The position numbers and the translations under genes were made by a program. From Sweltsa coloradensis (Eukaryota > Arthropoda > Insecta > Plecoptera > Chloroperlidae), in contig JAMZAV010004984.1 in NCBI GenBank assembly GCA_024449915.1, forward strand, positions 1-64,000: a stretch of DNA of 64,000 bases, in the 5' to 3' direction. Positions 12,490 to 24,194 of the stretch are shown here, in pieces. The notes under the pieces were generated by a model that was not told where the DNA came from, searched no databases, and worked only from the letters and a program-made list of their open reading frames with translations. The stretch's first letter is position 1. The number at the start of each line of letters is the position of its first letter.

Positions 12490-13470
12490 CCAAATTAAGA
12501 CTTTTCTAGCTTTATATACAACTCTGCTGGGCCTTCATACATTAGGACGTTGGATACAGTACACCACACTGGTATTCGATTAAATAGCCTATACAGCAAA
12601 GCAGGAGAACCATAATTACTCACTAGAAGGAATTACTTGATGCTTATAATTATGTGGCGTCGTTAAAAGATAACCCCAAAAATCCATCCTACAATGCAGT
12701 TTTAGATCCCCCTTTTAAAAATCTTTATTTCTCACGTCCGAAAGCAATTGGACCAGTATGCATTCGTTTGCTTGAGCTGTTGGAGAAATTGCACACAACA
12801 TTACCTTTAGCCTTCATAACGTCGTACGGTTCAATTCCGCCATGGACGTTCTGCAAACCGACTTGCATCACACAACTGTCTCGATACAAAAAAAAGTCTT
12901 ACATCCAATACTCTATTCCAAGCATCATTTCAAAAAGTACGTTCTCATTTTCTCGACTTTAGAAGCATCTTTACAGCTGGCTCTAGAATGGATGATTCGG
13001 TTGGTTGTGCTTAAACTATACTGATGCAGGTAACTTTATATTCCACCTCCACCCAATGTTTACTGTGTACAATGCTAAACTTTTTGCATTAATTTTAAGC
13101 CAATGTCCAAAGGAGTAACGAATGCAAGTTTCTAATCTGCACAGACTCGTCGAGTTCCCTGGAAGTAGAGTCTTAAAATTTAAAAGTCATCCCATAATTC
13201 ACAAGATTCAGATTATACTTGCAAATCTTTCCTATAAACAATAGTCTATAGTATTTTGTTGGGTCCCTGGTCATTGCGGGATCTTGGGTAATGAAGTAGC
13301 AGACAAATGTGCAAAATCAGCATGCGAAAAAGGACAGCATAGACTGTCGGCTAATCATTCCTTTAGATTTAAAAGCATTTTGTAAACAAGAGCTTCAAGT
13401 GTCACAAGAGTTGCCCATGATTTGCAAATCCTCGTATCATTTGAATTGCTTGGTTAATTGCGAGAGGTGG
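12490..13470 (+). pseudogene. Decayed LINE pol remnant: C-terminal RT region plus RNase H
   Basis: Broken reading frames on the plus strand show conserved pieces in order. An LDTVHHTGIRL-type stretch lies near 12,550, then a PPWTFCKPT stretch near 12,838, then WVPGHCGILGNEVADK at about 13,260-13,307. The last is the characteristic C-terminal motif of an RNase H domain in non-LTR retrotransposon polymerases (I, Nimb, LOA and R1-like groups). Frameshifts and stops separate the pieces, and the endonuclease and the catalytic YADD part are absent. It is therefore a 5'-truncated dead copy. It differs from the 21-27 kb LINE, which has no RNase H. The clade is uncertain. Confidence 0.75.
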
Positions 13471-13539
13471 AGGAATGAAGATAAATTTAAAGGTCGTCGG
13501 CGTAAAGATGGTGATGACAATATTTGAGAGAGGGGGGGC

Positions 13540-15060
13540 CGCGAGTCTCGTCACCCAAGCAGTCGCGTGCGCTTGGCTGCGGGCAAACGACCGTCGCCCC
13601 AGATTAAAAACTTGGGCATTGTTTATTTACTCTATAACGTCAAGTATCAACAATGTATTTAGCAAAGCCGGATACCAGCGCGAAATTTGGTATGGGGGTA
13701 GATAACAATGTCAGACTTAATAATCCGCCGGGAGGCAACAGATATCCCACCCCCAACACCCCATAAATCAATAGTAATTCTTAAATTTTTATCTACCACC
13801 ATGCCAAATTTCATGCTGGCAAGTGTTGATCAATTACATCACTACTAGGGGTGGGGGGGTAGAAAAAACATGTGAAATTAGGTTGATTGGAACTAAACAG
13901 GCCTATAATGTATAGAATACAACCTAGAACCAATTCCAATTTCAAGGGATGGTAGAGGGCACTAGGGGTGAAATATCGTTTGCCTCCAACTAAACGGATT
14001 AGTAATTCTGACATTTTTATCTACCACCATGCTAAAATTCATGCTGGTAACTTACTATACAGTGTTTGTCACTAAAAGTATAATTATTAGGGTTGGGGTG
14101 AATAAATTGGGGTTTTTGTGTGAATGATTTGTTGACTGGACTAAAACACATTGACGCATTATTTTAATCAGTAGCCAAATGTAAATATTCATATTGTATT
14201 ATATACGATCAAACGTTTTTCCCAAAGTTAAGGGTGGTAGGGAACAGTGGGGGTGAAATATTGCTTGCCTCCCGAAGGACTTTTATTTTTCAAATCAAGT
14301 AACATCATGCCAAATTTCATGCTGATGACTCATTAGGTGCCTCCATGGTGAATGCTGGAAATTAAATTATAAACTATTAGGGATGGGGGTTGCAAAAATG
14401 TGGTTTAGGAAATGAGAATAGGCCGATTGGGTTAAAACACTTGAAAACTAAATTTTAACATCTAATTTGAATAAAAATTCACTTTTGGGTTAGAGCTATG
14501 AATTATTCCAATTTGAGGGGATGATCTAGAGGGTGGAATATCGCTTGCCTCTCGGCGGATTATTAATTCTGATACTTTTTATCTAAACCCATGCCAAATT
14601 TCGCGCATGGAGCCCATGTGCTAGATATTTATCAATGGTTTTGAATTTAAATGGTTTAAATGGTTTTGGTTGAAAGCAAAAAGTTAAGAGTCTGCGATAC
14701 GTCCAAGTGTGGTCCAAGTTTCATAGTTTTAAGATGTACCGTTTTCTCTGTAGGCTCTTGATCCTCTCTGTCAGAATTCCCAGCCCGCCAGCCACCCAGC
14801 CGGAAGGTTTTCAACCAAATTGAGACACTATTTCAACACAGAACGGATTATCGGATCGGGATGATTTTTTTTTTGGTAGGTCATGGACCACACATCAGGT
14901 CATATACCGAGTTTAAAGATTGCAACTCTTTCGGGACGGCGTGTGTAGATGGCTGAAAACCCCCCAACTCGGGTAGCTGTATACAGGGCTGCGAGTTTGT
15001 CGTCGCCTAGGCCCTAAGCAGTCGCGTGCGCTTGGCTGCGGGCGACGACCGTTGCCCTAG
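13540..15060. repeat. Diverged 230-290-bp tandem repeat bracketed by direct repeats R4
   Basis: A block reading AAGCAGTCGCGTGCGCTTGG is present at about 13,557 and 15,018 in the same orientation, as part of a 70-75 bp direct repeat. Between them the phrase CCAAATTTCATGCTGG, with variants, recurs near 13,804, 14,030, 14,312 and 14,590. Each is followed by a GGGGTGGGGG-type stretch and an AATATCGCTTGCCTCC-type stretch. The units are strongly diverged, so the array is old. No protein was recognised. Confidence 0.6.
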
Positions 15061-15532
15061 ATATTTTAGGCCTAACTAAAGTTATTTCAATTAATTAAAA
15101 CAATTCGTGGTGGGTAGCACATATACGACTGCAAAACAAATACCCTAGGCCTACAAAAGTTGTAGGGCCTACCGTACTTGAGAAAAGAATTCTCAAGAAA
15201 CTAAGCAAAGAATCCAAAATAAAGTTTACGACAAAATTATTGGTTTTTCAAGATAGACAGGCTGCTATGAGACGAGTTTGTCTACACTCTGCCAACACTA
15301 AACATACATCATTTGAATCAAGTTGCACCAGTAGAGTGAAAATAAATTTGCTAATTTGCTTTGAATTTGCTAATACGTAGTAATGACCGGCTATGGGTAA
15401 GAATACACGATCACTCCGGTATGATTAATTATTTTTATTGCATGCGTGCCCACCTTCGAATGTCACGCCCGGGCACTGTCTCCACGGCAAATCCGCAAGA
15501 GCTTGCAAGTTGCAATGCTATGACTGCTATGA

Positions 15533-17060
15533 TTGGATGAGCGAAGCGAAGACTTCAATTTCACTGACCCCCAAAAAATTTAGCTCGGGTGTTTTTTTTT
15601 TGTTTTTTTTTGTTTGTTTTTTTGTCTGTTTGTTAACTCTCTACCAGGCAAACGGCATATCCGATCTTGATGAAAATTTGACAGGACCTTTGAAATCTCT
15701 GAACTTAGAGGTGTATTGTTTTTGGGTACAATCGAAGAAATATTTCTCATGAATATCGTACTTTTAAGATTTTTTTCGATTTTTAGTGCGATATTTTCGT
15801 GACATTTGGGCCAATTCTGACCAAACGGGTGGGGCTACAACGTTCATATTATACATGGACATAAAGGTTATGGTGATGTAGTACCTTTTGAAAGAAAAAG
15901 TTGAAAAAGTTAGCCAGAATCCATAGAAATAAAGCTTTAAATATAAGTTTTTTGATTTTTTGTGCGATATTTTCGTGCCATTTGGGCCAATTCTGACCAA
16001 ACTGGTGGGGCTACAACGTTCATATTATACATGGACATTAAGGTTATGGTGATGTAGTACCTTTTAAAAGAAAAAGTTTAAATAGTTGGCCAGAATCTAT
16101 AGAAATAAAGCTTTTAATATAAGTTTTTTACGGTAATAATACCAAATGACAGGTAACAAAAGAAACTTGACAACAATCAGCTACAATGCGTAGGCAGCAA
16201 AACAAAGAACTTGCAAAGTAAAGATATCCCATGCAAACTAAAAATTTTAAAAAGCTCATCCATCAACGCGGTGGGACTTTAGCGTTTTCCTAGTAGGAAT
16301 ATCTTTACTATATATATATAACTATATATATATATATATACAACTTTACTATATCTTTACTTTTGCAAGTGCTTTGTTTTGCTGCCTACGCATTGTAGGT
16401 GATTGTTGTCAAGTTTCTATTGTTATCTGTCAATTGGTATTATTTACCGAAACAAACTTATATTAAAAGCTTTATTTCTATGGATTCTGGCTAACTTTTT
16501 CAACTTTTTCTTTCAAACGGTACTACATCACCATAACCTTAATGTCCATGTATAATATGAACGTTGTAGCCCCACCCGTTTGGTCAGAATTGGCCCAAAT
16601 GGCACGAAAATATCGCACAAAAAATCAAAAAACTTATATTAAAAGCTTTATTTCTATGGATTCTGGCTAACTTTTTCAACTTTTTCTTTCAAACGGTACT
16701 ACATCACCATAACCTTAATGTCCATGTATAATATGAACGTTGTAGCCCCACCCGTTTGGTCAGAATTGGCCCAAATGTCACGATAAATATTGCACTAAAA
16801 ATCGAAAAAAAATCGTAAAAGTACTATATTCATGAGAAATATTTCTTCGATTGTACCCAAAAACAATACACCTCTAAGTTCAGAGATTTCGAAGGTCCTG
16901 TCAAATTTTCATCAAGATCGGATATGCCGTTTGCCTGGTAGAGAGTTAACAAACAGACAGAAAAAAAAAAAAAAAAACAAACAAACAAACAAAAAAAAAA
17001 ACACCCGAGCTAAATTTTTTGGGGGTCAGTGAAATTGAAGTCTTCGCTTCGCTCATCCAA
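15533..17060. repeat. Inverted duplication (palindrome) of repeat R1
   Basis: The left arm starts ATTGGATGAGCGAAGCGAAG. The right arm ends with the complementary CTTCGCTTCGCTCATCCAAT. The centre is a (TA)n run at about 16,309-16,340. Each arm carries the same internal duplication of about 180-190 bp (GGGGCTACAACGTTCATATT blocks near 15,830 and 16,010, mirrored near 16,560 and 16,745), so that duplication predates the palindrome. R1 typically has a poly-A/AAAC tract next to CACCCGAGCTAAATTTTTTG at one end. It has no coding capacity. Confidence 0.8.
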
Positions 17061-17113
17061 TGACACCACGAGCCATTCGGATATCACCACAAAAGCAAAA
17101 CTGTTTTGCTATA

Positions 17114-17598
17114 GGTCTGTTCTTTTGTCCATCAATTTTTACACCTTTGAAGAAATGAGCATTCTTTTGTCCAGGTGTAATTACAGTATTTCTTCCAAAG
17201 ACGTGTTCTTTTGTCCAGGCGGTAATTACAAATTTTGCACCTGCCTCTTGAGGAGGTTTAAAAGGTGTAGCCTGGGTGTAGCTATGGAAATTCGCAACAA
17301 TTTCAAAAGTATCACTGTTGTAATGTGCGATTGTTTAATAAATTGAAGATTAAACTGGTAATAACAAAATGATTTGGAATAGAATTGTAGAAAATGCACA
17401 TGGCTGTGTTATAGAGTGAGATATCTTTTAAGTGTTTGAATTGATCGACAGCTGGCAACATAACCTCGAAATTTGCCGTCAAATTACAACAAAATTATTC
17501 TTTTGTCCATCCGTGAAAAATTACAACTTTTAACCCAATTTCTGATTCTGAATTTTAGGTGTAATTACCACAATTTGAGGTGGACAAAAGAACAAACC
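17114..17598. mobile_element. MITE with TA target duplication and TTCTTTTGTCCA motifs
   Basis: The left end GGTCTGTTCTTTTGTCCATC and the right end GGTGGACAAAAGAACAAACC are imperfect inverted repeats of about 20 bp. Both are flanked by TA (17,112-17,113 and 17,599-17,600), which fits a Tc1/mariner-type or similar transposase. The motif TTCTTTTGTCCA occurs several more times inside, with a nearby GTAATTACA. There is no long ORF, so this would be a non-autonomous copy. Confidence 0.6.
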
Positions 17599-17922
17599 TA
17601 ATGGCGCTCAATCAATGTAATGACGATGATACTTTTTTTCTAATTGCAAGTGGTAAAAACTACACGCGTTGCGTATTACATCAAGTGGGAGCCCAAGCCC
17701 ATCACCACCCGACCACTACATTGACTACAATCTAAAACACAGAGTTTGTCAGTCAAAATAAACAGTGCTAATAGGCTAATCTTTGCTAGTACAAACATTG
17801 TTCATTTCATTGGATTTATTATTACGGTTCTTTGCGTCGCTCATATAGAGTAAAGACTAAAGAGCCTGCAGGTTAAAAAGCTGCACGCGGCTAGAGTCTC
17901 TTTGTAAAATATAGGGTGGGCT

Positions 17923-18051
17923 ATGAACACAGTGGTAAGTAAATACTTATGAAAGATTTGTCTTTGTCTTGACATTATAAAAATGTAGTTTACTAAAATC
18001 TTTTGTTTTTTTACGCTTCAGCCAGTTCCCAGACAACAACGACAAGGCATG
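17923..18051 (+). CDS. Candidate first two coding exons of an unrecognised gene (partial)
   Basis: ATG AAC ACA GTG at 17,923-17,934 is followed by a GTAAGT donor. After an 87-bp gap, a pyrimidine-rich acceptor ending in TTCAG precedes a 30-base exon (18,022-18,051) closed by GTGAGT. Phase 0 is kept across the join. The peptide would begin MNTV and continue PVPRQQRQGM. The two donors and the acceptor fit consensus well. However, the exons are tiny, no domain can be recognised and no later exon was identified. CpG-rich sequence follows at 18,240-18,500. Treat this as a splice-signal observation, not a proven gene. Confidence 0.22.
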
Positions 18052-18199
18052 GTGAGTTCAACGCACGCTACTACCACTGAACCTAACCAAAAGAGCCACA
18101 AAACACACAGATTCCTTTGTGTAGGCCTAGGCGGCCTAAGATACAACACGACACCGACCAATACAAAGTAAAAAACCTTCGTCTTTTTGGCCACTATTC

Positions 18200-20229
18200 T
18201 ACATGGTAGGGCCTATCGTTGCTAAAACATACCTCATGAACGAATCTATCCTTTGTCCAGCTTGGGTATGGTTGCACTTGCACTCCCGGCGAACACGATG
18301 CACTAGAGCACGCACAACACGTATTAACCCTTTAACGTTAAACGCACTCACTGAACAAACATGGCGTGGGCCGGCGCGCTCCGTCAGGGTGCCTGACAGA
18401 CACCAGCGCCCACGCGGTCGCGACACACAACTTGTAAACTCGAGATTCCTTGCGGAATTGCGGTGCCGAGAGCCGTATAAAGTACCGCGGGTTTGGGGGG
18501 GAGGGGGGGGGGAGGGCAGGGCGGGCATTGCCCCCCCCCCTCTGGAATCTTCTATTAGCAATTTTTTTAATATATTAATTACAGTCGAATAATAAAACTA
18601 TTTATACGGGCGCGTGTTGAGTGCAACACGATAGAGGTAGCTCATCGTTGACACTTGAAACGTAGGTTCAATACCAGCCACCGGCAGTCTTTACTCAAGA
18701 TTCTCAGTGACGAGGGCATAAGGAGGCTCTTGGGCATTTCCACAACCAGGACCTATCCTCACACTTTCTACCAAGTTGTCCCTCTGCTTTCCTACCACCA
18801 ACCACCCAGAAGTGAGAGGCAGGCGCATAGGACTCTTTTTTCGAATGGGGGGATGCAGGGGCAATGGTAAGAATATCCTTGTGGCAGGGGCGGCGGGGGG
18901 AGGTTGATGCTGAAGGAATGGATGAGCTAATGAACGTTTTGCTTGTGCATCATTCCCCACTAGGCACAAGTCAGTCAGCACACCCTGGGAAAACCCCAAA
19001 ACCCAGTTACCGACTGCTCCTGGTTTTTTAGTTGTAGCCGATGTTTAACATTATGAAGATTGGGGGGGTTGAGGTCCCTGGGGGAGGGGGGGGTCAGAGA
19101 AGAAGGTGGTGGAATTCCCCCCTTTCTACACGCCTGGTGAAAAATAGTTTAGTTAGATAGTTTAGTTAGTTAGTTTACACACTACTTCACCGAGGATTCC
19201 CAAAAAATTTCTTAGCCGCAAAACTATTGGGATTGATTGCTATTAGAAAGTCTTTGGAGATTCCCTCCCCACACCATAAACCCAGTTAGTCATCAGGGGG
19301 GAAATGCCTTCGCGACCAAGAACAGAGCTTATCACACAACAGCTGATGTAACCCGCGCGTTGGAGACTTGACAGTCCTGTACACCCCCTCTGGCAACCCG
19401 ACTGAAAGTTATTTACTTGTTTTCTCAGAATAATGCTGAGAGAATAATGCTGAGATACTGCAGGGGAGAGCCAGGGACGTCGGCAGAATTTTTCGCAGGG
19501 GGGGGGGAGGGGGCATGGAGGTTAATAAATAAACAAATAATGTATGTGCAATAGATGTGATAAAGTTGAAGTTTTAGTATTAAATTCGATAACTTTTCAA
19601 CAGATTCTTTATACCAGTCGGTTTGAATATCAAGTTTGGCGGCAATCCGCGGCATTGTTGAACTTGAAGTCATTAAATTTCATACAAGGGCGAGTTATAA
19701 AACACCTTGAACTCTTTTTGAAACCTTTGGACTGAACAGTAAACAGTTTTTACAAAGAGGTCCGCGAGCGACACCCGAGTAGGCTAACCATGGATATTGT
19801 GATAAACTGATAACCAAGCTAGCCGAAAATTCCTCTTGCCTACAGCGTCTGATGAAAAGTCGCAAGTATGGTGGTCCATGGTAACTAAAGGAGGTATTTT
19901 TTTATTTCCATTTGTTAAATTATTAAAATTGTGATCATTTATATAATTGCCTACATCGAGGGAGACGATAGGACAGAGACTGAAACGGTGTTGCACTTGT
20001 AGATGTCAAATCTAAAAACGAAACAATACTCTATTAGCTAACAACATTGGCAAGTCTTGAAATGAACTAACCCAAACAATGCATTTAAATTACGTTCAGA
20101 TACGAATTAAAATAATCGATCCAGCTTTCACCTATTAGCAAGGAAAAGAATACATCGCCTGTGTCTACTTGCCGCTAAATTTAAAAGTGGGGATTAATTA
20201 CGGAAATTTAATTCCTGAATTGAAATTCC
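18200..20229. other. CpG-rich patch and G/C homopolymer tracts, no gene recognised
   Basis: 18,240-18,530 is GC- and CpG-rich with long open frames on both strands. This is expected from base composition, and neither frame looks like a known protein. Runs of G or C lie at about 18,488-18,540, 19,070-19,090, 19,498-19,513 and around 20,230-20,285. Confidence 0.35.
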
Positions 20230-20745
20230 AGGGGGGGGCAAGTGCCACCCCTTGCCCCCAAGTGCCGACGCCCCCCCCCCCCCCTACACAATACACATAG
20301 CACAAGTGCTCGGTAGTTCCAACATACTCCGTCCTCAGCGCCAGTGTACATGTGAAGCCAGCTGCTGTCTGCACGTCTGCTCTAAGCAGCACGTGGTCCG
20401 GACGGTGCGCCTGCAGGGGAGAGCTCAGGCAGCCCGCTGTACACATAGCACGTGCTCGGTAGTTTGAACATACTCCGTGAGCGCTAGCGTACGGGACGGC
20501 CGAGCACATGGACAAGATTTATTGATCCGTGGAAGTACACACGTGGTCCGTAGTTTCAACATACTCCGTGAGCGCCACCTTACGGTACTCCTGCCGCCGA
20601 GCAAACGGGCAACCCGCGTTACACCTCTGCAGCTACAAGGTCACTCGGAAGAAGACGTACAACCCAGCAAACACAGTGGTGCAGGGCACGGTCTGGGCAC
20701 GCACTGTTCGTGCTGGCGGAGTGCCGGGTAACGGGCATGTAACAT
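20230..20745. repeat. Old GC-rich repeats with a CATACTCCGT motif
   Basis: A phrase like CGGTAGTTTGAACATACTCC recurs near 20,308, 20,457 and 20,547, each followed by a GAGCGC-type stretch. The copies are diverged and unevenly spaced. The block leads directly into the 71-bp satellite. Confidence 0.5.
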
Positions 20746-21026
20746 TTTGTCCTGCTGGGCGCGTACTGGCGAGGTACTGCTGCCAATATCACAATCTACT
20801 CACGGTCATGTGTCAACGTGCGATACCGGGCGCGTACTGGCGAGACAGTGCTGTCAACCGTACAGACGGGTAACGGGCACGTATCAACGTGTCCTGCAGG
20901 GCGCGTACTGGCGAGGCACTGCTGTCAATCGTACAGACGGGTAACGGGCATGTATCAACGTGTCCTGCAGGGCGCGTACTGGCGAGGCACTGCTGTCAAT
21001 CGTACAGACGGGTAACGGGCATGTAT
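20746..21026 (+). repeat. 71-bp satellite, left part
   Basis: The GCGCGTACTGGCGA anchor lies at 20,759, 20,830, 20,901 and 20,972, an exact 71-bp period. Units carry CAGACGGGTAACGGGCA and TCCTGCAGGGCGCG. The array stops at ATGTAT (21,026), where the tail of the minus-strand LINE begins. It resumes at 27,520 on the other side of the LINE, so one array was split by the insertion. Confidence 0.9.
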
Positions 21027-21279
21027 TTCATTTCATTTCATTTCATTCTTTATTCACAGATTCTTACATAGTAAAAATATACCCTCTCCTGAGAGAGAGG
21101 GAGTGAATAACTAGCATAGTCATTAGAATTAGAATATAAATAGTAATACAATAAAATATTTAAGAGAACAATTAATAAGAATAGATAAGATAAACATACA
21201 TACGTTATGTGATGGACAAGAAGGAAGATGGGACACAAAATGTGTTAGTTAAATTCAATTTTTGCAATAAGGAATTCCT

Positions 21280-24075
21280 CTAAGGAATAAAAAGGGTTAT
21301 GAATGAGAAAAGATTTAATTTTAATTCTAAATGATGTTGGAGTGTTTTTAGTGCTTGGCTGTTTTTAAATAGTGAATGGTTGAAAGTAGGAATGAATATG
21401 TTAGAGTTAGTACGCGTTTTATGAGAGTGGTTTATTGCATTTGTTAAAAACAGTTCAGGATGAGAGTGTGCAAATGTGGAAGCTGACAAAATTAATTCGG
21501 ATGTAAGAGTCAATATATGAAGATTAGTGAAATGTGTCTTACATGAATGTCGCCTTGATATACCGGCGATTATTCTCACCGCCCTTTTTTGTATTATGAA
21601 TATTCGTTTAGCATGACTTGAGATGCCCCAAAATAGAACTGCATATGAGATAATTGACTGAATGTATGAATGATATACCATGAGTAACGTAGAAGGGCTC
21701 ACAAGAAGTTTTAGCCTTCGAAGCATGAAACAACCACTTAGCAGACGCGGTGCCAATGTCTGGATATGTGGAAGCCAGTCAAGGGACTCACTCACAGTAA
21801 GCCCTAGAATTTTTGCAGTAGGTTGCCTTGCTATACTCTTACCATCCAGACGAATAAGGGGGCTTAAGGGGTATTGCGATGCATTAGTATGAAAATTTAA
21901 GAAAATTGTTTTTATCGTTTGGATAGCCAGTCTACTAGACTTACAGTATGATGATATTTGTGATACTTGAGAATTTGCAGCTGATGTTAGCAACATTGAA
22001 TTTACATTATGGGGGGCTATGAGGAGGGAGTTGATGTCATCAGCATATAAGGTGAGGAAAGATTTTACAATGTCCTGGAAATTTTCCATATTAAGAAGTT
22101 TGGGAAGACTGTTAATATATATTATAAAAAATAGAGGGCCAAGCGTAGACCCTTGGGGGACACCACTAGTTATTGGGAGTGGGTCAGATATTGAAGGAAT
22201 GTGTGATTTCGATGACATTATTTTCACCGTTTGTTTGCGGTTAGTGAGAAATGACGTTATCCAACTGTGTGCAGGGCCGATAATGCCTAAGGAATGTAGT
22301 GTTTTGAGGAGAATTCCATGATCGATTGTATCAAAAGCTTTGCTCATATCAAAAAAGAGCCCAATGGCTTGATCTCCTCTGTCTAAAGCAGAGTAAAGCG
22401 ATGAGAGATATGAAAAAATAGCTGTCGTCGTAGATTTCCCAGAACGGAAGCCATGCTGACTGTCATCTAGAATGTGATATTTATTGAGATAGGAGGTAAG
22501 TCGATTGTACATTACGAGTTCAAAAATTTTTGAAAACGATGAGAGTAACGAGATTGGGCGATAGTTATCTAAAATATCCTTCTTTCCTTTTTTGTGTATA
22601 GGGACGATTGTTGATTGCTTCAAAATTGTGGGGAAAGTGCCAGTTTCGAACGACATGTTTATAATGTTGGATAGAGGCAATGCAATGAGTTTAATTGATT
22701 TCACTAGGATGGCACTAGGTATGCCATCATGTCCGCACGAGTACTTAGGAGCTACTTTCTTCATTAGTTTGCAAATTTCTGTAGGATTTGTTGGATATAA
22801 AAAGAATGATTTGATTGGTCTCAATATATCAGACACAATAGGAGTTTTTAAAAGAGGTATAGCACTAATTTCTTTAAAGAACACGTTGAATCTATTAGCA
22901 ACCTCAAAAGGATTATCGATCCTTTTCCCATCAACCGCAATTGCCATGTTTATAGGTGAAGTAGATGATGATGTCTCTGATCTGATAATGTTCCAGGATG
23001 CCCTAGATTTATTTGTGGAAGATAAAATAATGCTATCGTTAAATTTTCTTTTGGCTATTTTAATATTTCTAGAGTGAAGATTTTTTAAACGATTGTAATT
23101 GCCTTTATGAATAAGGTCAAGTGGTTTTCTCTTACATAGTGCATGTAGGTTCCTGAGGTCGGCAGATGCTGAGCGAATCTCAGTTGTAATCCATTTCTTT
23201 GATTTAACTGGTTTAATAGTATTACATCTGTTAACTGGAAAGGCTTTGTTAAAGAGATACACATATTGTGAATGGAATGCATCAAAACACTCATTGACAG
23301 TATATATATTTTGAGCAGCAACCCAGAGCTCATCTTGAAGGAGTTCAAGGAATTTTAAAGTATTTCTTTCATTAAATTTTCGTTTTAGAGTCCAGCTTGG
23401 ACCACTCCAGTTTATTGAAGATTCGAATTTAAGGAAGAGTGCAAAATGGTCTGATAAACACGAGTCTACTAGTAAAGTTTCCCCTTGAAGGTGTCCTAAA
23501 TTGAACGTGGTGAATATATTGTCTATAAGAGTAGAGGTGGTAGAGGTTGTACGTGGTGGAGTGAATACTGACGCTATTAGACCAAAGGAGTTTAGAATGT
23601 CTTGGTAAAGAACAGTATTATTTGATGGTTTAAGAAGATCAATATTGAAGTCACCGCAGACCACTAACTCTGCATTTGGATGAAGTTTGGTAACTCGGAT
23701 AAGAGTTGCTTCTAGATTGTCAATAAATTGTGAGATGCTAGTAGAGGGTGGTCTATAAACTGAGAGGATGATCACTTCTATATTAACTCCTCTCCACAAG
23801 ATTCCAGTACACTCAAACACTTTTTCAATGCAATTATCATGAATGCCTGGAATAAGGATAGTATGAAGCCATGATTTTGCAAATATTGCAACCCCGCCAA
23901 ATGGAGAGGTTCTACAGTAAATGCTGGAAGTACAGTACTGGGGAATTGAAAGTTTTATGGCTTCCGAGGCAGACAACCAGTGTTCCGAAATACAGAATAT
24001 GTCTGGCGACTGAATATCAAGGAACACTTCTACTTCATCAACTTTATTTTTTATAGATCGAATGTTAAGGGACAT
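21280..24075 (-). CDS. LINE ORF2: AP-like endonuclease and reverse transcriptase, 931 aa, uninterrupted
   Basis: This protein nicks target DNA and copies the LINE RNA by target-primed reverse transcription. The N-terminal endonuclease shows SEHWL (residues 30-34), YRPP (107-110), GDFNID (141-146) and SDH (208-210). The reverse transcriptase shows YRPISLL (505-511), QHGFR (540-544), DMSKAFDTIDH (576-586), SGVPQGSTLGPLFF (637-650) and the catalytic YADD (677-680). No RNase H domain follows. The chosen ATG is the first methionine, but the frame is open further upstream to about 24,260. There it overlaps the end of ORF1 by roughly 60 bases in a different frame. An intact frame suggests recent arrival, even though this copy cannot be autonomous because ORF1 is broken. 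It is enclosed by the parent LINE. Confidence 0.95.
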   Translation of the reverse strand: MSLNIRSIKNKVDEVEVFLDIQSPDIFCISEHWLSASEAIKLSIPQYCTSSIYCRTSPFGGVAIFAKSWLHTILIPGIHDNCIEKVFECTGILWRGVNIEVIILSVYRPPSTSISQFIDNLEATLIRVTKLHPNAELVVCGDFNIDLLKPSNNTVLYQDILNSFGLIASVFTPPRTTSTTSTLIDNIFTTFNLGHLQGETLLVDSCLSDHFALFLKFESSINWSGPSWTLKRKFNERNTLKFLELLQDELWVAAQNIYTVNECFDAFHSQYVYLFNKAFPVNRCNTIKPVKSKKWITTEIRSASADLRNLHALCKRKPLDLIHKGNYNRLKNLHSRNIKIAKRKFNDSIILSSTNKSRASWNIIRSETSSSTSPINMAIAVDGKRIDNPFEVANRFNVFFKEISAIPLLKTPIVSDILRPIKSFFLYPTNPTEICKLMKKVAPKYSCGHDGIPSAILVKSIKLIALPLSNIINMSFETGTFPTILKQSTIVPIHKKGKKDILDNYRPISLLSSFSKIFELVMYNRLTSYLNKYHILDDSQHGFRSGKSTTTAIFSYLSSLYSALDRGDQAIGLFFDMSKAFDTIDHGILLKTLHSLGIIGPAHSWITSFLTNRKQTVKIMSSKSHIPSISDPLPITSGVPQGSTLGPLFFIIYINSLPKLLNMENFQDIVKSFLTLYADDINSLLIAPHNVNSMLLTSAANSQVSQISSYCKSSRLAIQTIKTIFLNFHTNASQYPLSPLIRLDGKSIARQPTAKILGLTVSESLDWLPHIQTLAPRLLSGCFMLRRLKLLVSPSTLLMVYHSYIQSIISYAVLFWGISSHAKRIFIIQKRAVRIIAGISRRHSCKTHFTNLHILTLTSELILSASTFAHSHPELFLTNAINHSHKTRTNSNIFIPTFNHSLFKNSQALKTLQHHLELKLNLFSFITLFIP

Positions 24076-24194
24076 TATGCTAGGGAGTGCCTTTTGTGAT
24101 GATACATGCTGAGTATTGATTAGGTCAGTTTTTGTTAGATCAGTCTTTGTGAATTTAGGATTTTGAGATAGAATGTGTTGGTCTACGGAGGGAG

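Noticed and set aside
12654..12962. Independent 102-aa gene
   Set aside because: The frame is one of several broken pieces of the decayed LINE pol, which continues to the RNase H motif at 13,260.
18199..18592. Open frames of 120-129 aa on both strands in the CpG-rich patch
   Set aside because: They mirror each other on opposite strands, contain homopolymer-coded Gly/Pro runs and show no known motif. GC-rich sequence has few stops by chance.
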